The translations under genes and the position numbers were made by a program. A stretch of 64,000 nt of DNA from Tribonema minus. Its lineage: Eukaryota > Sar > Xanthophyceae > Tribonematales > Tribonemataceae. This document shows positions 22,006 to 35,700 of this stretch, one piece after another (within the stretch, counting starts at the first letter, position 1; every line of letters begins with the position of its first letter). Location: positions 434,001-498,000 of the forward strand of contig JAFCMP010000434.1 of the NCBI GenBank assembly GCA_017506865.1. The letters run 5' to 3'. The notes below the pieces were generated by a model, which was not told where the DNA came from, searched no databases, and saw only the letters and a list, made by a program, of their open reading frames with translations.

Positions 22006-25000
22006 GTGAGTTTCTATGCATGCGGGTGTCATGGCGATGACCCACTAGCGCTCTCGTTGACAAGATACATGGTTGTCACTGCTTGACTACAAATCTTTTA
22101 CTGATTGACTACGCAATTATCGCTGCTTAACTAGTGCTCATCGACAGGATGCGCGACTGGGCTGTCATTGCACCTTGCGAGCTCTCATCGCCGAATTTTA
22201 TCGCTGAAGTTGGTCCTTTGCGGTTGTCATTGCGCCTTGCGAACTCGCTCTCATCGCCGAATCTTATCGCTGAAGTGAGTCTTTCGTAGTCGGCGTTGAA
22301 ACTTTGCTATGGCAGTATGTAGCTGTTTGTTTGGTAGTAGCTGTTGCCTGTACAATGTGTGCAAAAGTAAAGTTGACATATGTACATTGAATAAGATGCT
22401 ATCGACGTCCCCAGTTCACTCCCAGGCAGTACCACTACTAGTAGTAGGCTCGCGGTACTTCCCGTTGCGACTTTGACAGGTTGCGCCCATCATACAATTG
22501 CGTGTGTGAACCTGCACGTGCAAGAAACCTCCGGGTGCTTGCAGTCTTCAAGGTATGCCCATAACCGCAACGTCGGCCTCCACAGCGGCCCTGCTGACAC
22601 AATCAAGACAGGGCGCTGCGCAGCGCAAGTTTCAGTAATGCCACTGCGACTGCACAGGCGTACTTCGAAGTTGACGAAGCAAGTCGCCAGCGTTTCTTCA
22701 CATGTGCCACCCTCATGTGTTTGAACATGGCCGTTGAGCACTGCAGTCCTCACAGAGCAGGTGCACATGTGGCGCGCATGGCTATGGTGCATGGCGCGCA
22801 TGTCACGAGTCGTGGCGCGTGCCCAATGCCACCAATGCACAGTGATGTCTTAGAGGTCAACTTGAAGTACACTTCTTGACTTCATCTCCACATGCAACCC
22901 CATGCGTCCGCACCAAAAGCTGAGATTACACGTTGTAACGTCATCATCCCCCCCCCCCCCCCTTTCCAATTCACCATTCAATACCATGCACACACCCCCC
23001 CCTCTTCAGCCACTGCGGCGCCGTCAAGGGCTTTCCCGCGAGTCTTGCGCGGCCTGCGCTATGGGAGACTCCCATGTTCACAGACCGGGCAGGCAGCCCC
23101 GCCATCAACAACGCCGCAATGGATCTGCCGGTGATCAAGGTATGTATAGTATGATTGCTGCTCGTCATTCATACCAGGATGCTCGCCTGTTGGAGCGCAT
23201 GGCAGTTACAGGCTCATTGCGGTTTGCAGGCTACAGCAGTTCCACTTGCTGGTAGAGACCGGGCAGGCAACCCTGCCATCAACAACGCTGCAATGGATCT
23301 GCCGGTGATCAAGGTATGTTGGTTTCATCATAGAATTACCCCACATACAGTATGGAGGGTGCACTGGAGAGCCATGGCCACGAACGGCGCAATGTTGACA
23401 TCCACAAGCCTGTACCCGCAGCGGGGGGGCACGTCAAGCTAAAGCGACCTCAAGCTGTGCTGCAATGCTCCGAGAGTCAGCGCAACTGGGGTCACCTCTC
23501 CATGATGTGCCGCCTCTGCCAATGGATGCCCTTGCCACATTCAGTGCGGTCAGCCTCGTGATGAAACTGCCTTCAGCGCTGTGCCTTCCAAGATGCTGTG
23601 GGCCATTGTAGGGGCTTGGTTGCCCACGGCCACTGGCACCACCCTCAGTGTGCCCATGAGCCCGCGTGCTACAGTCGGAGTTAAGGTAGGGTTGGGCTTT
23701 GGACTAGGGTAGGGGTGGGATTTAGAGTGAAGGGTCAGGTTTAGGGTTAAGGCTAGGGCTAACTAGTTGAAGTCGGAGATCGCATGTAATATAGTCGCGT
23801 GCCCCACACACAGCGCGCTTCTGCCTCCCGTTGTTAGGGTTAGGGTTAGGGTTAGTGGGCCGACGCCCCTAGTGTCCTGCACGTCAACGTTCCAATCATT
23901 GCGCTTGACGAAAGCCGTGCTCAGCATGAGGCCTGCCCTGACCTCAAGCTTTACGTCAATGGCTCTTGCAGCTGTTGTCATTGGGCTTTGATGCTTGTTG
24001 CGCTGACCAGATCATGCGTCAAACTAGCGTCAACGCCTCGCCTCAGTGATTGCCGCCGTCGCAGTCCTCCCAACACACGGTCCACTCCCTTGATGTCCAT
24101 GAGTCTGATGTCCATGAACCCCACCAGCATGTCCGACTCTGCTAAGGCTGGAACGTCACTTCTGAGTACACATCCCTGACTTTGACACTTCAAGTTGGTG
24201 AGCTGACAGTTACAACGAAATATCAACATTCGTGACTGAGTCAATGTCTTGCCGCAACGCTCACCGCTATTGCAGACATTTGCCCAATAGGGCCACCGCC
24301 TGGACAGCCTTGAGCCCACCAGCACGGCTGTGGAACTGGAACGTAACATCTGTATATGGAGCTGACTGTGGCACCTCAGGTTTCTGCACTGAACACACCA
24401 CACTTCAACATAGTTTAATCCAATTCCACCATGTGTTGCCTCGATGCTCGCCGCCGCTGCAGTCCTTCGCGCACGAGGGCCGCCACCTGGACGTCTACGA
24501 GCCCATCGACGTGATTGGCAATCTGTCCGACCTTTTTGCGGGCAGAAACACCAACCCCGCTGCGCCCGGTGCCGTGGACAGCTGCCGCCCCGCTGGCTAC
24601 ACGGGGTAAGTATTACAGTGTACGTTTGTCAACTTCTACTTCAATTTCAATTCAAGCCTGTAAGCGTCTCAGCAGCGCTTGAGTCGCTCTTCGAGTCTTA
24701 TGTAGGTGTTTGTAGCTGTGGTCAGGCTCGCATGCAACCGGAGTGATTGAGCAACGTGCCGTCTCACCAGCATTAGAGTCAATCCGTTGGTGTAATCCAC
24801 AGTCGTAGTGAGACTTGCTTGAAGCCGTAACATGTGAGGAGACACCCACTTTGATGATGAGCAGCTGCCGCAGTTGAGCGTTGGGGCGGGAGGGCGCGTG
24901 ATCACCACGGCTAGTCCTCGCGTGACTTCAACCGTGCTTGGCGCACCTGGTTCAGAGCAGCCATACGGAGCATGCCCTTGTGACACGAGGCTCCACAAAC

Positions 25001-26697
25001 GGTCATTTGATGTAAATCGCCCTGATTGTTTTGAGTGATTGTGTGGACTGAGCACTGTGTAAGATGCTCGTGTCTGCTAGTCAGCCTAAAGACTCACAGT
25101 TTTGATAACCAAGCGTTGACGCGGTGGCCTTTTGATTGTACTGCGACAGCCGTGTGATCATCAACGCATGCTTCATCTACTGAGCAATGTTGACAGGAAC
25201 GGCCAGGTGCCCCCCCCCCCCCCCCCCCCCCCCCGTGGCACAGTACCGCCGTAAAAACACCACGTCCATGCACTCATTGTGCGATTGCCACTGGGCGACT
25301 GACGCGACACCGATGTGCTCGTTGAGCGACCGACATCGTGCGACTGACGCAACTTCAATACGCTCATTGTGCGACCGACATTGTGCTACTGACGTGGGTC
25401 GCTCATTGTGCGACCGACATCGCGCGACTGACATAACTCCGATGCGCTCATCGTGCGCTCGACATTGCACGACGGACGTGTGTGCCGCCACACAGCACCC
25501 CGACGCCGTCGTACCGCAGCGCCACCAGCGTAACTGGCGTGTAACTGCCAACGCACCCCCTCTGTGTGTGACACAGGACGCCGACGCTGTCGTACAGCAG
25601 TGCCACCAATGGCGCCACGTCCCCTGGCCCCACGCACAAGAACTGTCTCGGGCGCCAGACCATAATGCGCTTCTGCAACCACCTGCCGCCGGAATTTATT
25701 GGCGCCGCAGTGCACCTACACGGCTCAGCTTCCTCGGGTGCCTACGGTGAGTACATGTAGGTATGGTAGCATCAGTAGGTCTTGGTCAGTTCTACATCAT
25801 CAGACCAGCACATCGTGTGCTTCTGGAACTGCCTGAAAACTATGTTGATCAGCGTTGCCGTGCACGTCCCCGGCTCAATGCCCTCGGACGCCTCTGGTGA
25901 CTGCTGCGATGGCACATAATAGGCTTCAGTGGTTTCTAGTGCTAGCCTGGGCCATTGTGTGTAGCTGCGATGGCCTTCTGCCTCCGACTTTTGCTGTTGC
26001 GGCCCTGCATCTCCACGGTTCATCATCCCGGGGCGCCTGCGGTGAGCGCTGCTGTGATGGCACATGACAGGCCTCAGTGGTTTCTAGGGCTAGCCTGGGC
26101 CATGGTGTGCTGCTGCGATCACCCTCTGCCTCTGAGTTTTGCCAGTGTGGCCCTGCATGTCTATATGTAATAATTCCGCCTGAGGCACGTACGAAGAGCC
26201 CTGCCGTGATGGCACAAAGTAGGTATCAGCGATTTCCAGAAGGCCAACCCATGGGCTGCTCCTACGTTTGCCTGCCGTTGCTGCCCATTGGCACGACTCT
26301 GCACAATCAAGGCTCAGTTAGGGATTGGGTTAGAAACTGCCTTGCAAAATCGCTAAGCACCGGCAGACTAAACAATGCGCGGCCGAGACTGTTGCTCCCC
26401 TGGCGCAAACCGTTAACACTGCACTGCTGTCAAGACTTTGACACGACACGGTGGAGTTTGATGCAAGGAAGCACCTTCTGCAGCTTGCCGCTCGCAATTG
26501 CAGCACGGCCGCTATGTATCTTTGACGTCACGCCGCTCCCACCATTCACCACCACGAGTGCTAGCCCTGACTACTATAGTAAAGCGCCAATGCAGCACAG
26601 CGCCAGTCAACAAAGAGATCACGGGTATCTGAGACGTTCGGTTCCACCTGTCATTGCCCTGCTGACCCGTGGAGTGTTTTGCGGTTTGCATGTGTGC

Positions 26698-26769
<72 letters not shown>

Positions 26770-29700
26770 GCTGCCGCTTCCGCTGCCGCTGCTGGTGCTG
26801 TCGCCGCCGGTCTGGCACACGTGATCGCCTTCTCGCTACGGCAGATGGGTGGGCTGAAGACATTTTCACGCCCAACAGTGAGTGAATTCACGACCATGAT
26901 TTTGTGTTGATTTCACTACATGTATACGTATGCATCACCTGTAGCCAGCGATGCGGGTGCACGTCAAGAGGAGCAACACTGACGCTACGCTGCATTGACT
27001 GTAGCGTGGCACACCTGCCAGCTGTGCTCCGCAGCGCGCCCTTCTGCAGCGTGGCAGCACGTGCAGGCTCACGGTGTAAAGTCAGGTTGTGGTGAAGGTA
27101 AAGAGTTAGCGTTTCACCTCTGGTGTGCCACATCCGACCCAAATGCATGTAAGGTACTGCTAGTTCCTGGAGGGGTGTCTGGTGCTGATCTGACTGTTGC
27201 GCTGCAGTGAGCCCCTTCATAGTGCTACAACACATGCCACCACACACATGTTGTGTACGTCTGAACGATCACCAGCAAGTTGCAAGTGCCGTGCGCCGAC
27301 GCCTGCATGCATGCGTGTAAAGGCACTGGCTTCTGAGCACTGACGCAGCGTGCCCCCCCCCCCTCCGCAGACTGCAAGGATTACCACTTCCCCAACAACC
27401 GCGCGTCGCACCTCTGGTACCACGACCACACCATCGACTACACTACGGTAAGTCACTATCCGCAACTGACAAGGGCGTTCATGAAGGCAGAAAAGCATGT
27501 GACCAGAGGCCAACTCTGCTGTGCATCATGGCAAGCGTGTGCAGACAACAGCGCGCCCTGCGCTCTGTGAGCGCAGGCACTGCTTCATCAACTTCAACTG
27601 CGGCGCCATGCCACTGCCCTGGTGTCAAGCCCCGAGGCGTATCAGTAACATTTATACAAAGGAGCTTGCCGACTGAGGGTTACCCTAACCCTAGCCCTGA
27701 CCCTAGCCCTGATTAATTGCGCTCAAGCGGAATGACTCGGCGGGTGCCCATCGCGTGCAGGGACAGCAACAAACACTTGACATGGTCCCCTTGAGACGTT
27801 GCCATCTGCGCGACGGCTCAAAGTAGGTAACATGAGCTCTTGCCACGCGACTTGCACATTCCATTCTGCCAAAATGTCACTGATCGATCTATGATTTGCA
27901 AAGGCAGAACTCAGGGGTTTTTTTCTTTCAACTAAAAGTCCGTATAGGGTATGTAGGTATGGCCGCGTGTCCGCACAGCAGCACCTCCGCCCTTTGGTGT
28001 GACTTACTCGCTTACTGACTCACTTACTTGGTGTCTTGCTCACGCGACGGCCCTGTGTGTATGCGTGCGTAGGCTGCAATGCGCCGCTAGGTCGTTCGCC
28101 GTTTAATCTAGATATCCTCTTCTCCTTTTTGAATTCTATCGCCAAGGCGCCGCTAAGTAGGTGTTTTCACTAGTTAACCTGCAAACCTTCTTATTGGTTT
28201 TGAAGATCTATTTGACCCCAAAAACTGACTGGCGTGCAGGACAACACCTACTGGGGCCTCGCTGCCAACTACTTTGTGCGAGACTGCGACTCCCCCGTGG
28301 AGCTCACCTACCTGCCCAAGGACCGGTGAGTGGGCCTAACCCTAACCCTAACTCTAACCCCTAAAACGAACCCTACCCCTATCCGTAAGTGCGTCCAAGT
28401 AGTGATGCTGCTGCCAGCAGCAGTGTGCAGTAGTCGCAATAGAGACACGGAAAGTGCGCTGCGGTCCCTGAAGACATGGGTGCTTTCAGCCGTGAGGGTA
28501 AGTACATGGCTGCGCTGCGCCGCGCGTAGCGCGCTTGCATGGTGGTGATGACTTCCGAGTCGCAGCTGAGTGCCAGGTGTGCGTGGCGGCTGTGACTCTC
28601 CGATTGAGCTCCGCTGCGCACAATCAGACCTGCTGCAATCATCTGACTAAGCGCCGCTGACTTGTCGCATCTAAGCATATCGAAAGGCAGAACTCAATAA
28701 CTGCTCAATGATGGCCTGCCGCCTCAAGTTGTTGCTTGAAGGGGTCCTCTGTGCCACTGATGCCATGCAATTCGTGCTCAACGGTGAGTGGCAGCCATTC
28801 CTCTCTTGGAAGTATTGCACTAAGCGTTCCACGCTTGAGTCCAGATGCAACAGCAGCTCGGCTCTTTACACGTTTGCAACCGACGGGGCAGCGAAAGCCG
28901 CTACACATGCGTCAAACCCACGGGCAGCAGAGCGCTGTAGTGCAGCGGTAGCATCACAGGCAGCTGAAGGGGTGTGCAGCGAGCGGGGTAAGAAGCACCA
29001 TCACCATACATTCAACGGCCGCCACCAAGAAGCAGATACCTAGCAGGCAGCTGTTTTGTCTTCTGCGTCTGGTGCACAAGTCACTTCCAGTACCACTCGT
29101 GCATCTCCTCTAAAATTTGAGCTCATTACTCCTTTGCCGTTTTGATCTGCTTGCTTTTCCAACCTGCGTGCTGGCGCAGGTACCACATTCCCCTTGTCAT
29201 CAAGGTAAGATTCACCGCCCCTAGGTTGCTCAAGTGGGTCAAGGCGCCGATCTCCGGTGCTCACGCTCTTTGTCAAATCTTTCGTGCCCATCTGAGCATA
29301 CTGAAAGTGCGCCCATTTTATTCTTGAGATACTTCAAGCAAGGCGCGACCCGACGCACAGACAGTGTGATACCCACCACGCGTCACTGCCATTTGCTATC
29401 CACTACACAAAGTGCTACCGCAACGTTACTCTTGATGTCTGTTGTGAGGAATGCTGTACACCAATCTCTTCACTCCACGCAGTAGAAAAGTGAAGTCCAC
29501 GCAGCGCGCCACGTGCAAATCGAGCCGACTCTGCGCTGTATGCCTGCTCTCCATAGCGTGCGCATCCCAACACCCAGATTCAACTTCAGCCTGCTCTGAC
29601 TAGGCCGAGAGAAGCACTTTCAAGCACTCACCTGTGATATTCCATACATCGAATCTCATCTGTACTGTCAAGCATTGGACCCCGAGTCAAATGTTGCTGA

Positions 29701-32700
29701 ACACTTCAAGACTCAGATTGTGACTCACAGGCCTCCCCCGTCACTTGCACTGGCGCAGGACGTGGTACTGGACAGCAGACTGGGCCCAGGGGGACGTCTG
29801 CCCCTCATCTACCAAGGCGGTTTCCGCCCACACGTTGGCAACGCTCACCAGGACAACCTTTACGGGTGAGACCGGGACTCTCACACTGACTCTGACTTGT
29901 GACTTTAGCTCCGACTGCGACTCTGAGACTCACGCATTGATTACGCTGACCAGGACGACATCTACAAAGAAGCATCTAAGACCAACCGGGTTTGAACCAG
30001 TGTTTCCAAGAGCGACCTGCAAAATATCTTGAGCCCTTCCTAAATTACCAGGAATGCTCCATATACCAATCATACCGGTGAGACCCGGACTTGTTGACTC
30101 TGAGTCTGGCTTTGAGCGCACACGTCGGCAACACTCACCAGGACTCTGTTTCACCAGCCATTTTGCCGTGCCTGGCCTGCGGTCCAGTTAGACAGGTGTT
30201 CAGCGGCTCTGCCCTTGCGCACTGGAGGCCAAACACCCCTAAAGATCCAACTTCACCTTCAACTTCAATCTGCCTGACGCGCCCCCCTCTCCGCCCCCCC
30301 CCCCCCCCCCAGCGACATGATGCTGGTCAACGGCAGGCCGTGGCCGTTCCTCAAGGGATCCAACTTCAATTTTAACCTCAAATATGTCTGGTGCGCCCCC
30401 TCCCTGCCCTCTCAGCGACATCATGCTGGTGAACGGCAGGCCGTGGCCGTTTCTCAAGGTGGAGCGTCGTACCTACCGCTTCAGCCAGCTGGTGGCCTCC
30501 AACAGCCGTCAGTACAGCATCAAGTGGCTCGCGGAGACTGCGGATGGCAAGACGCAGGCCTGGGTTGACTTCTACCTCATCGGTGAGTCGTGAGAGCAGC
30601 GCTCAGCGTGTGTACAGTGAGCGCTGACGCGTCGGTACAGTAGGCAAAATACCGGTGTCATCATCGCTTGTTGACGCGCGAAGTGTCGGCTGCTTCGCAA
30701 GCGACGCTGCGTGGAACGAGATGCAAGACCGCCAAAGCAGGACGAATGTCTGCGCTGACCAACACTTCGGTGATTGGCGCGACGAGCTCCTTCACCTTGA
30801 AGATGCAAGTTCAGAATGGGCAACCTGGCTCCTCAATTCACTTCTAGCGCTAACCGTGTGCTCACGCGCAACTGCGTCCCCTGCAGCTGGTGATGGGGGT
30901 CAGTTCCAGACGGCGCGCAAGCTGCGCCACCTCTACTCCACCATCGCGGAGCGCTGGGAGTACCTCATCAAGTGAGTGACTCATGAGTCATGAGTGACTT
31001 GTCTGTGTGAGCGCATCTCTGAGGGCACCGTCAACTACCGTCAGCAACTTGCATTTTGCTGTTACGGAGCGGTGAAACCTCAACTGTTGACGCCCATCGC
31101 GTATTCCTTCAACTCAACTCAGCACCAACAGGATCACCCCATAACAGGAAGCGCTGATTTGCTGTCACGATCGCCACTGTGGTTACGGTTCACAGCATTG
31201 ATGATGCTGAGACCACCACGTGCAGACATGATGTGATACGCTGCAGCTGGCCTAAGCTTGCCTGCCGGTGCGCAGTCTGAATGCTGTTACAATTTTGTGC
31301 CTTTTGTATCCACGCATGGATTTGGGTATGCTCGCATGAAATTCATAGTATCTGGTAGAACAAGTCTGCTACTGCCGGGCAGCAGGCATAATCATATTCT
31401 CTTCAATTGACCCCCCACGCACACCCCTGCTTTGACCGCCAAGCATCACATTGCATACCTTACCTATGCCCCCCCCCCCCCCCCCATTTCTCCTCTCTGC
31501 AGCTTCACCCCCGCGGGCCTCCCCCCCATCGCCAACGGCGCATGGAAGTACGTCTATCTGGTCAACGACTTTGGCCAAAAGCCCGACTCCGACGCCGACC
31601 CCCTCTTCTGCAAGAGCCACCTGCTGGCACGCTTCGACCTCGACGAGATTCCGCTCAACACGGACCCGGCATTCGCGGCCACTGTCGACGCGTCCTGGCC
31701 TCCACCAACGGAGATTGCCAGGGTGAGGCTTGTCTGTGAACGCGCTACACTGGCTAGATTGATGATGAAGTCAAGTGTTCTGGGGGATCAGGCAGAGTTG
31801 ACTGCGGAAAAATGAGGGTGTGGTTCGCTCACGTAGGCTGTTGAGTGCGCGCGGAGTGCTGGACACAACGGAGCAGGCTGGGCTAGGTACACTGGGGCAA
31901 GAACGTAATAGATCAAGTCAGCTGCTGTTTCATGTCAGTGATGGTTCTAGGCGTCGCGAGGTGATGATGTACGTTGGCGCAGTGTGTACATGCGGCGTGC
32001 AAACTTCAAACCGACTGTCCTACTCACTTCATGTCTTCTTTCAGCGCTCGACACTGCCACACGCATTGAAGTAGCATCAAAGTCAGGCATGAAACTTACT
32101 CCGATTCAATCTGCACCTGTCAACATCACATTCACCCAATCCTAGCTGGGCATGCCTTGAACCACCAAACCCTTGCAGGTGACGCGGCTCTGGGACATCA
32201 CTCTTTGGCTGCTCTCAGCACAATTGCACATTGACACAGCACTACTGACAAGTAATCTGGTGGAGCAGCAGTAGCACCGTGCACGCACATAATACGCGTA
32301 TTGCAAGCACAAAACATCCACCCACCCGAAGGCCTGATCTAAGCAAGCAAATGACCCATGACATTCCGTTCCCAACGGTCGCGGCTTTGCATTGCTCCAC
32401 AGGGCACCATCAACACCTTCAGGGGGCTCCGCAATATCCTGAGCAACGGCGAGATTGAGGCCTACAAGCAGCGCGCCCTGGCCGGCGACTTTGACAGGGT
32501 AAGCTTGCTTGCTTGTCATCAGTTCGCATTGTCATGAACACGCATTGTCATGAGCACTGTTGCGCCATGGTCATACATTATGCCGTAGTTCTTTTGCGCA
32601 GTGCTCCAGTGGCTGTCTTAGAAGGGCGACGGGGTGCGCCAACCCCATGAGATACAGCAGCCGTTAAAGCCACATTTGCATATCGCCTCAAATGCTCATT

Positions 32701-35700
32701 CAAATGTGTCAGTAGTTTCAAGTATATCACTGTCTGCTGCCCGCTCTTCATTAGCCATGTCCACCAAATCTAGTGCGTCAGCATCATAGCTGCACTAATG
32801 TGAATGACCTTGTTTGGAGTGGCTTCAGCACGGTTAATGCCAGTGCCTCTGCCCTCTTCTCTACATGACTGAGAGACAGTTGCAAGATTCTTGTAGGGAT
32901 GTATTGTAAGGCACTGTCTACTCTCTGATATTCAGCTGCAATCACTGGGCCTGCTGCTGCACCTTCACAACAATTTCCACTGCCAGAGTTGAGGCAATGT
33001 CAGTGGTAATAAATCGGACCTCTACACTCAACCTCACACGATGCAATACGCTGCTACGCCTGCTTGCAGGAGTTTGCTTTCGGCCGCAACGGCGGCAAGT
33101 GGGCAGTGAACAACGTTGTGTGGCAGGACGCCTTCGACCGCATACTCGCTAACCCTGCACGCGATGGCATCGAGCTCTGGAAGATCAAGGTACTTGATGT
33201 TGTAACATCAATGTTTTTACAGTTGTTGGCGCTGCCCTGACCCTAGCCCTAGTGCAGCACTACGCAACGGGATCGATGGAAAGTGTTTGGCTATTCTAAC
33301 AGACTTTGAAAGGGAGAGTGCTACTGCCATGGTGGCTCCTGTCAATCAACTCTTGCAGTGTCTGCATGAGGTGCAAACGGTGCTGCCCGGCGCCTGTTAC
33401 GGCGATGTGCTGACAAATAAGAGCTGGGGGGGGGGCACTGCGCACTGGACCACGAGGGGCACAGATGTGCTGCATGCACAGATGATGCATGCCCTCACAC
33501 AAACCGTTGTTGATGTGACGTTTGTTGAGCAGCGTCATCCTGAATGAAACTTTCATCACCGCCCCGTGTGGACATCGCACTTCAGCTGGCGCAACAACGC
33601 GTAAATCTCCTGCCTGGTTGCTGCTCTGTCATTTGTGGCATCAGGGCGGATGAGCCCAACATGCTTTTGAGTAGCCTCCTGACAACCGCCGTTTATTATG
33701 TTTCACTGTCTGTCACACCAGGGCGGTGGCGGCTGGCGTCACCCCGTTCACGTCCATCTGGTGGACTTCCTCATCCTGGCCGGCAAGGGGCGCAAGTCCG
33801 ACCAGTGGCAGGACTGGGACGCGCTCACCAACGTGAGTGATGTATGATACTTCAAGTCCAAGTACTTGGCATGTTCCTGCACCAGTGTGATCGTTTGGTT
33901 GTCATACAACAGCACAGCACCTTCCGAGAAGCGTCATTCATGACGATGGCACGGCTCACATGCGTAGAGGCTGAACTCATTGCATGCAGATTTAGGGTTA
34001 GACTAACCCTAACCCTAAGCATATTGTCACTGATTGCTCCGCGTTGCACAGCGTTGACATATGATGATGCCCATCATGCGTGCGGTATGCCTAGGCTTTT
34101 GTTGCCTCTATGACTGCGCCGCGCTTGCTGGTAAACTTCACTGGCGGCACGGGGCCTAACCCTAACCCTAACCCTAACCCAGACTGCATGCGCTGTGCGC
34201 ACTCAAAGCGCAATTTTACTGTTCTGGTATAAATATGAGTAGAGTCACAGTTTGACGGTGGTTGGGGTCAGAATGAAGCCAAGCGCGCGAGGTATGCACA
34301 GCAGCACTGCAGCTCAATGTTGCACGATACTGCAGCGATGGATTGCTGTGTCGGCGATGTGGGGGGGTGTTCATGTTGCACGCCAGCTTCAGCAGCTGCC
34401 CTCGCATGCCAACAAGACAAAAGCGCGTTCTCGCATTTTGCAATGACGCTCGACGCACAAGCAGCAGCGGCTCATGCCCACATGCAACTGCGCTTGCACG
34501 GCCCGGGGGCATGATCCATTGACGCTGATTAATGCCATTGATGCTGATGTGTGTCATCTCAACGTCGCCTTCAGGACCTCACCGCTTTGTTTGTGCCTAA
34601 CCCTGTGCGGCAAAGAAGTTAGGGTTAGGGTGAGAATTAGGGTTTAGGGCTAGGGTTAGGGTTAGGGGTAGGGTTAGGGTTAGGGTTAGGGTTAGGGTTA
34701 GGTTTTGGGTTAGGATTCGGGTTAGGGTTAGGGTGAACACCACAGGCCCGTATTGCAACCTCACGGCCCCACCCTCTCCTGCTGCTGCTTCTGGTCACGA
34801 GCTTCTGGCCTGCTTCCCTCGTACTATCTTTGATCCGTTTCGCCTGCTCTGATGACACCCGCTGCTGTGACATGCAACTACCAATCTGGTGCACACGCTC
34901 ACACAGAATCAACGCGCAGACGCCTCTTGCAATTCCACAGTACCCTCTCCTGCCGCTGCTTTTGAGCGCAGTTCGGAGCTGCCTGCCTCGTTCGCTTCAT
35001 TTGCCTACTGCAAGGCCGCCACGCCGACTGCCACTGTCACGTCATTGTCATCATGACGCATATTCATCGAAAACTCGTCTAAGCCCAGGCTGCTCTCACG
35101 ATCGCACTACTGTACCCTCCCCTGCCATTGTTGATTGCAGTCCCCCGGCTTGTTTGCCTCGTACGACCCGTTCGCCTGCTTCGACAACGCCGACTGCCCC
35201 AGCTCCATGGCTTGTGTGAGGCCCGCTGGCACTGCGACAGCAGCGGTTACGGCACGTCACCTGGGCGGCATCGATGACATGTTGAAGTTGGTACCAGGCG
35301 CCAACATCGGTGCCAACATCAACATGAACGTTGGCGTCACTGCGGGCGGTGTTCTTGGGCAGATGTACGCGCAAGCTGCAGGTGAGTCACGCCTCTAAAG
35401 TTGAAGTTGGAGTAGTTCCTAGGTAGCAGGAGGAGTTGTTTGTAATGGCACATTGAACTCGCACGAGCTACTCGGAGACTGAGTTTTTTGGACGCCAGTG
35501 TTGAAGTAGAGGAAATGGCGGGGGGGGGGGGGGAGGGGGGGGGGACTTCAAGACGACCATCGGGAAAAGGCATACCCCGCACGCCGCTGATGGCATGTAG
35601 AAACTGGTACTGATCATGCCCAATGGGGCCACCGTTACAGCTGACATTGCCGTAGCACAGTTCGGCTGCAACTGCGTGCACAAGCTGGTGTAAACTGTCA

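Noticed and set aside
26651-26910. Poly-Gln, poly-Ala, poly-Ser and poly-Cys frames over the GCT repeat
   Set aside because: Any frame through a pure triplet repeat is open. The segment lies in an intron flanked by well supported exons.
26077-26910. 277-codon plus-strand open frame
   Set aside because: It spans exon relics and the GCT repeat inside an MCO-B intron and has no coherent domain.
29985-30020. tRNA-like T-arm on the minus strand (ACTGG TTCAAAC CCGGT)
   Set aside because: A stem with a TTCAAAC loop can form, but no matching anticodon arm, D-arm or acceptor stem was found at the right spacing.
34619-34734. True chromosome end
   Set aside because: The array is flanked on both sides by exons of the same gene, so it is interstitial.
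34637-34912. Pro-Asn repeat protein frame (also 55018-55566)
   Set aside because: It is a translation of CCCTAA repeats with no splice or homology support.
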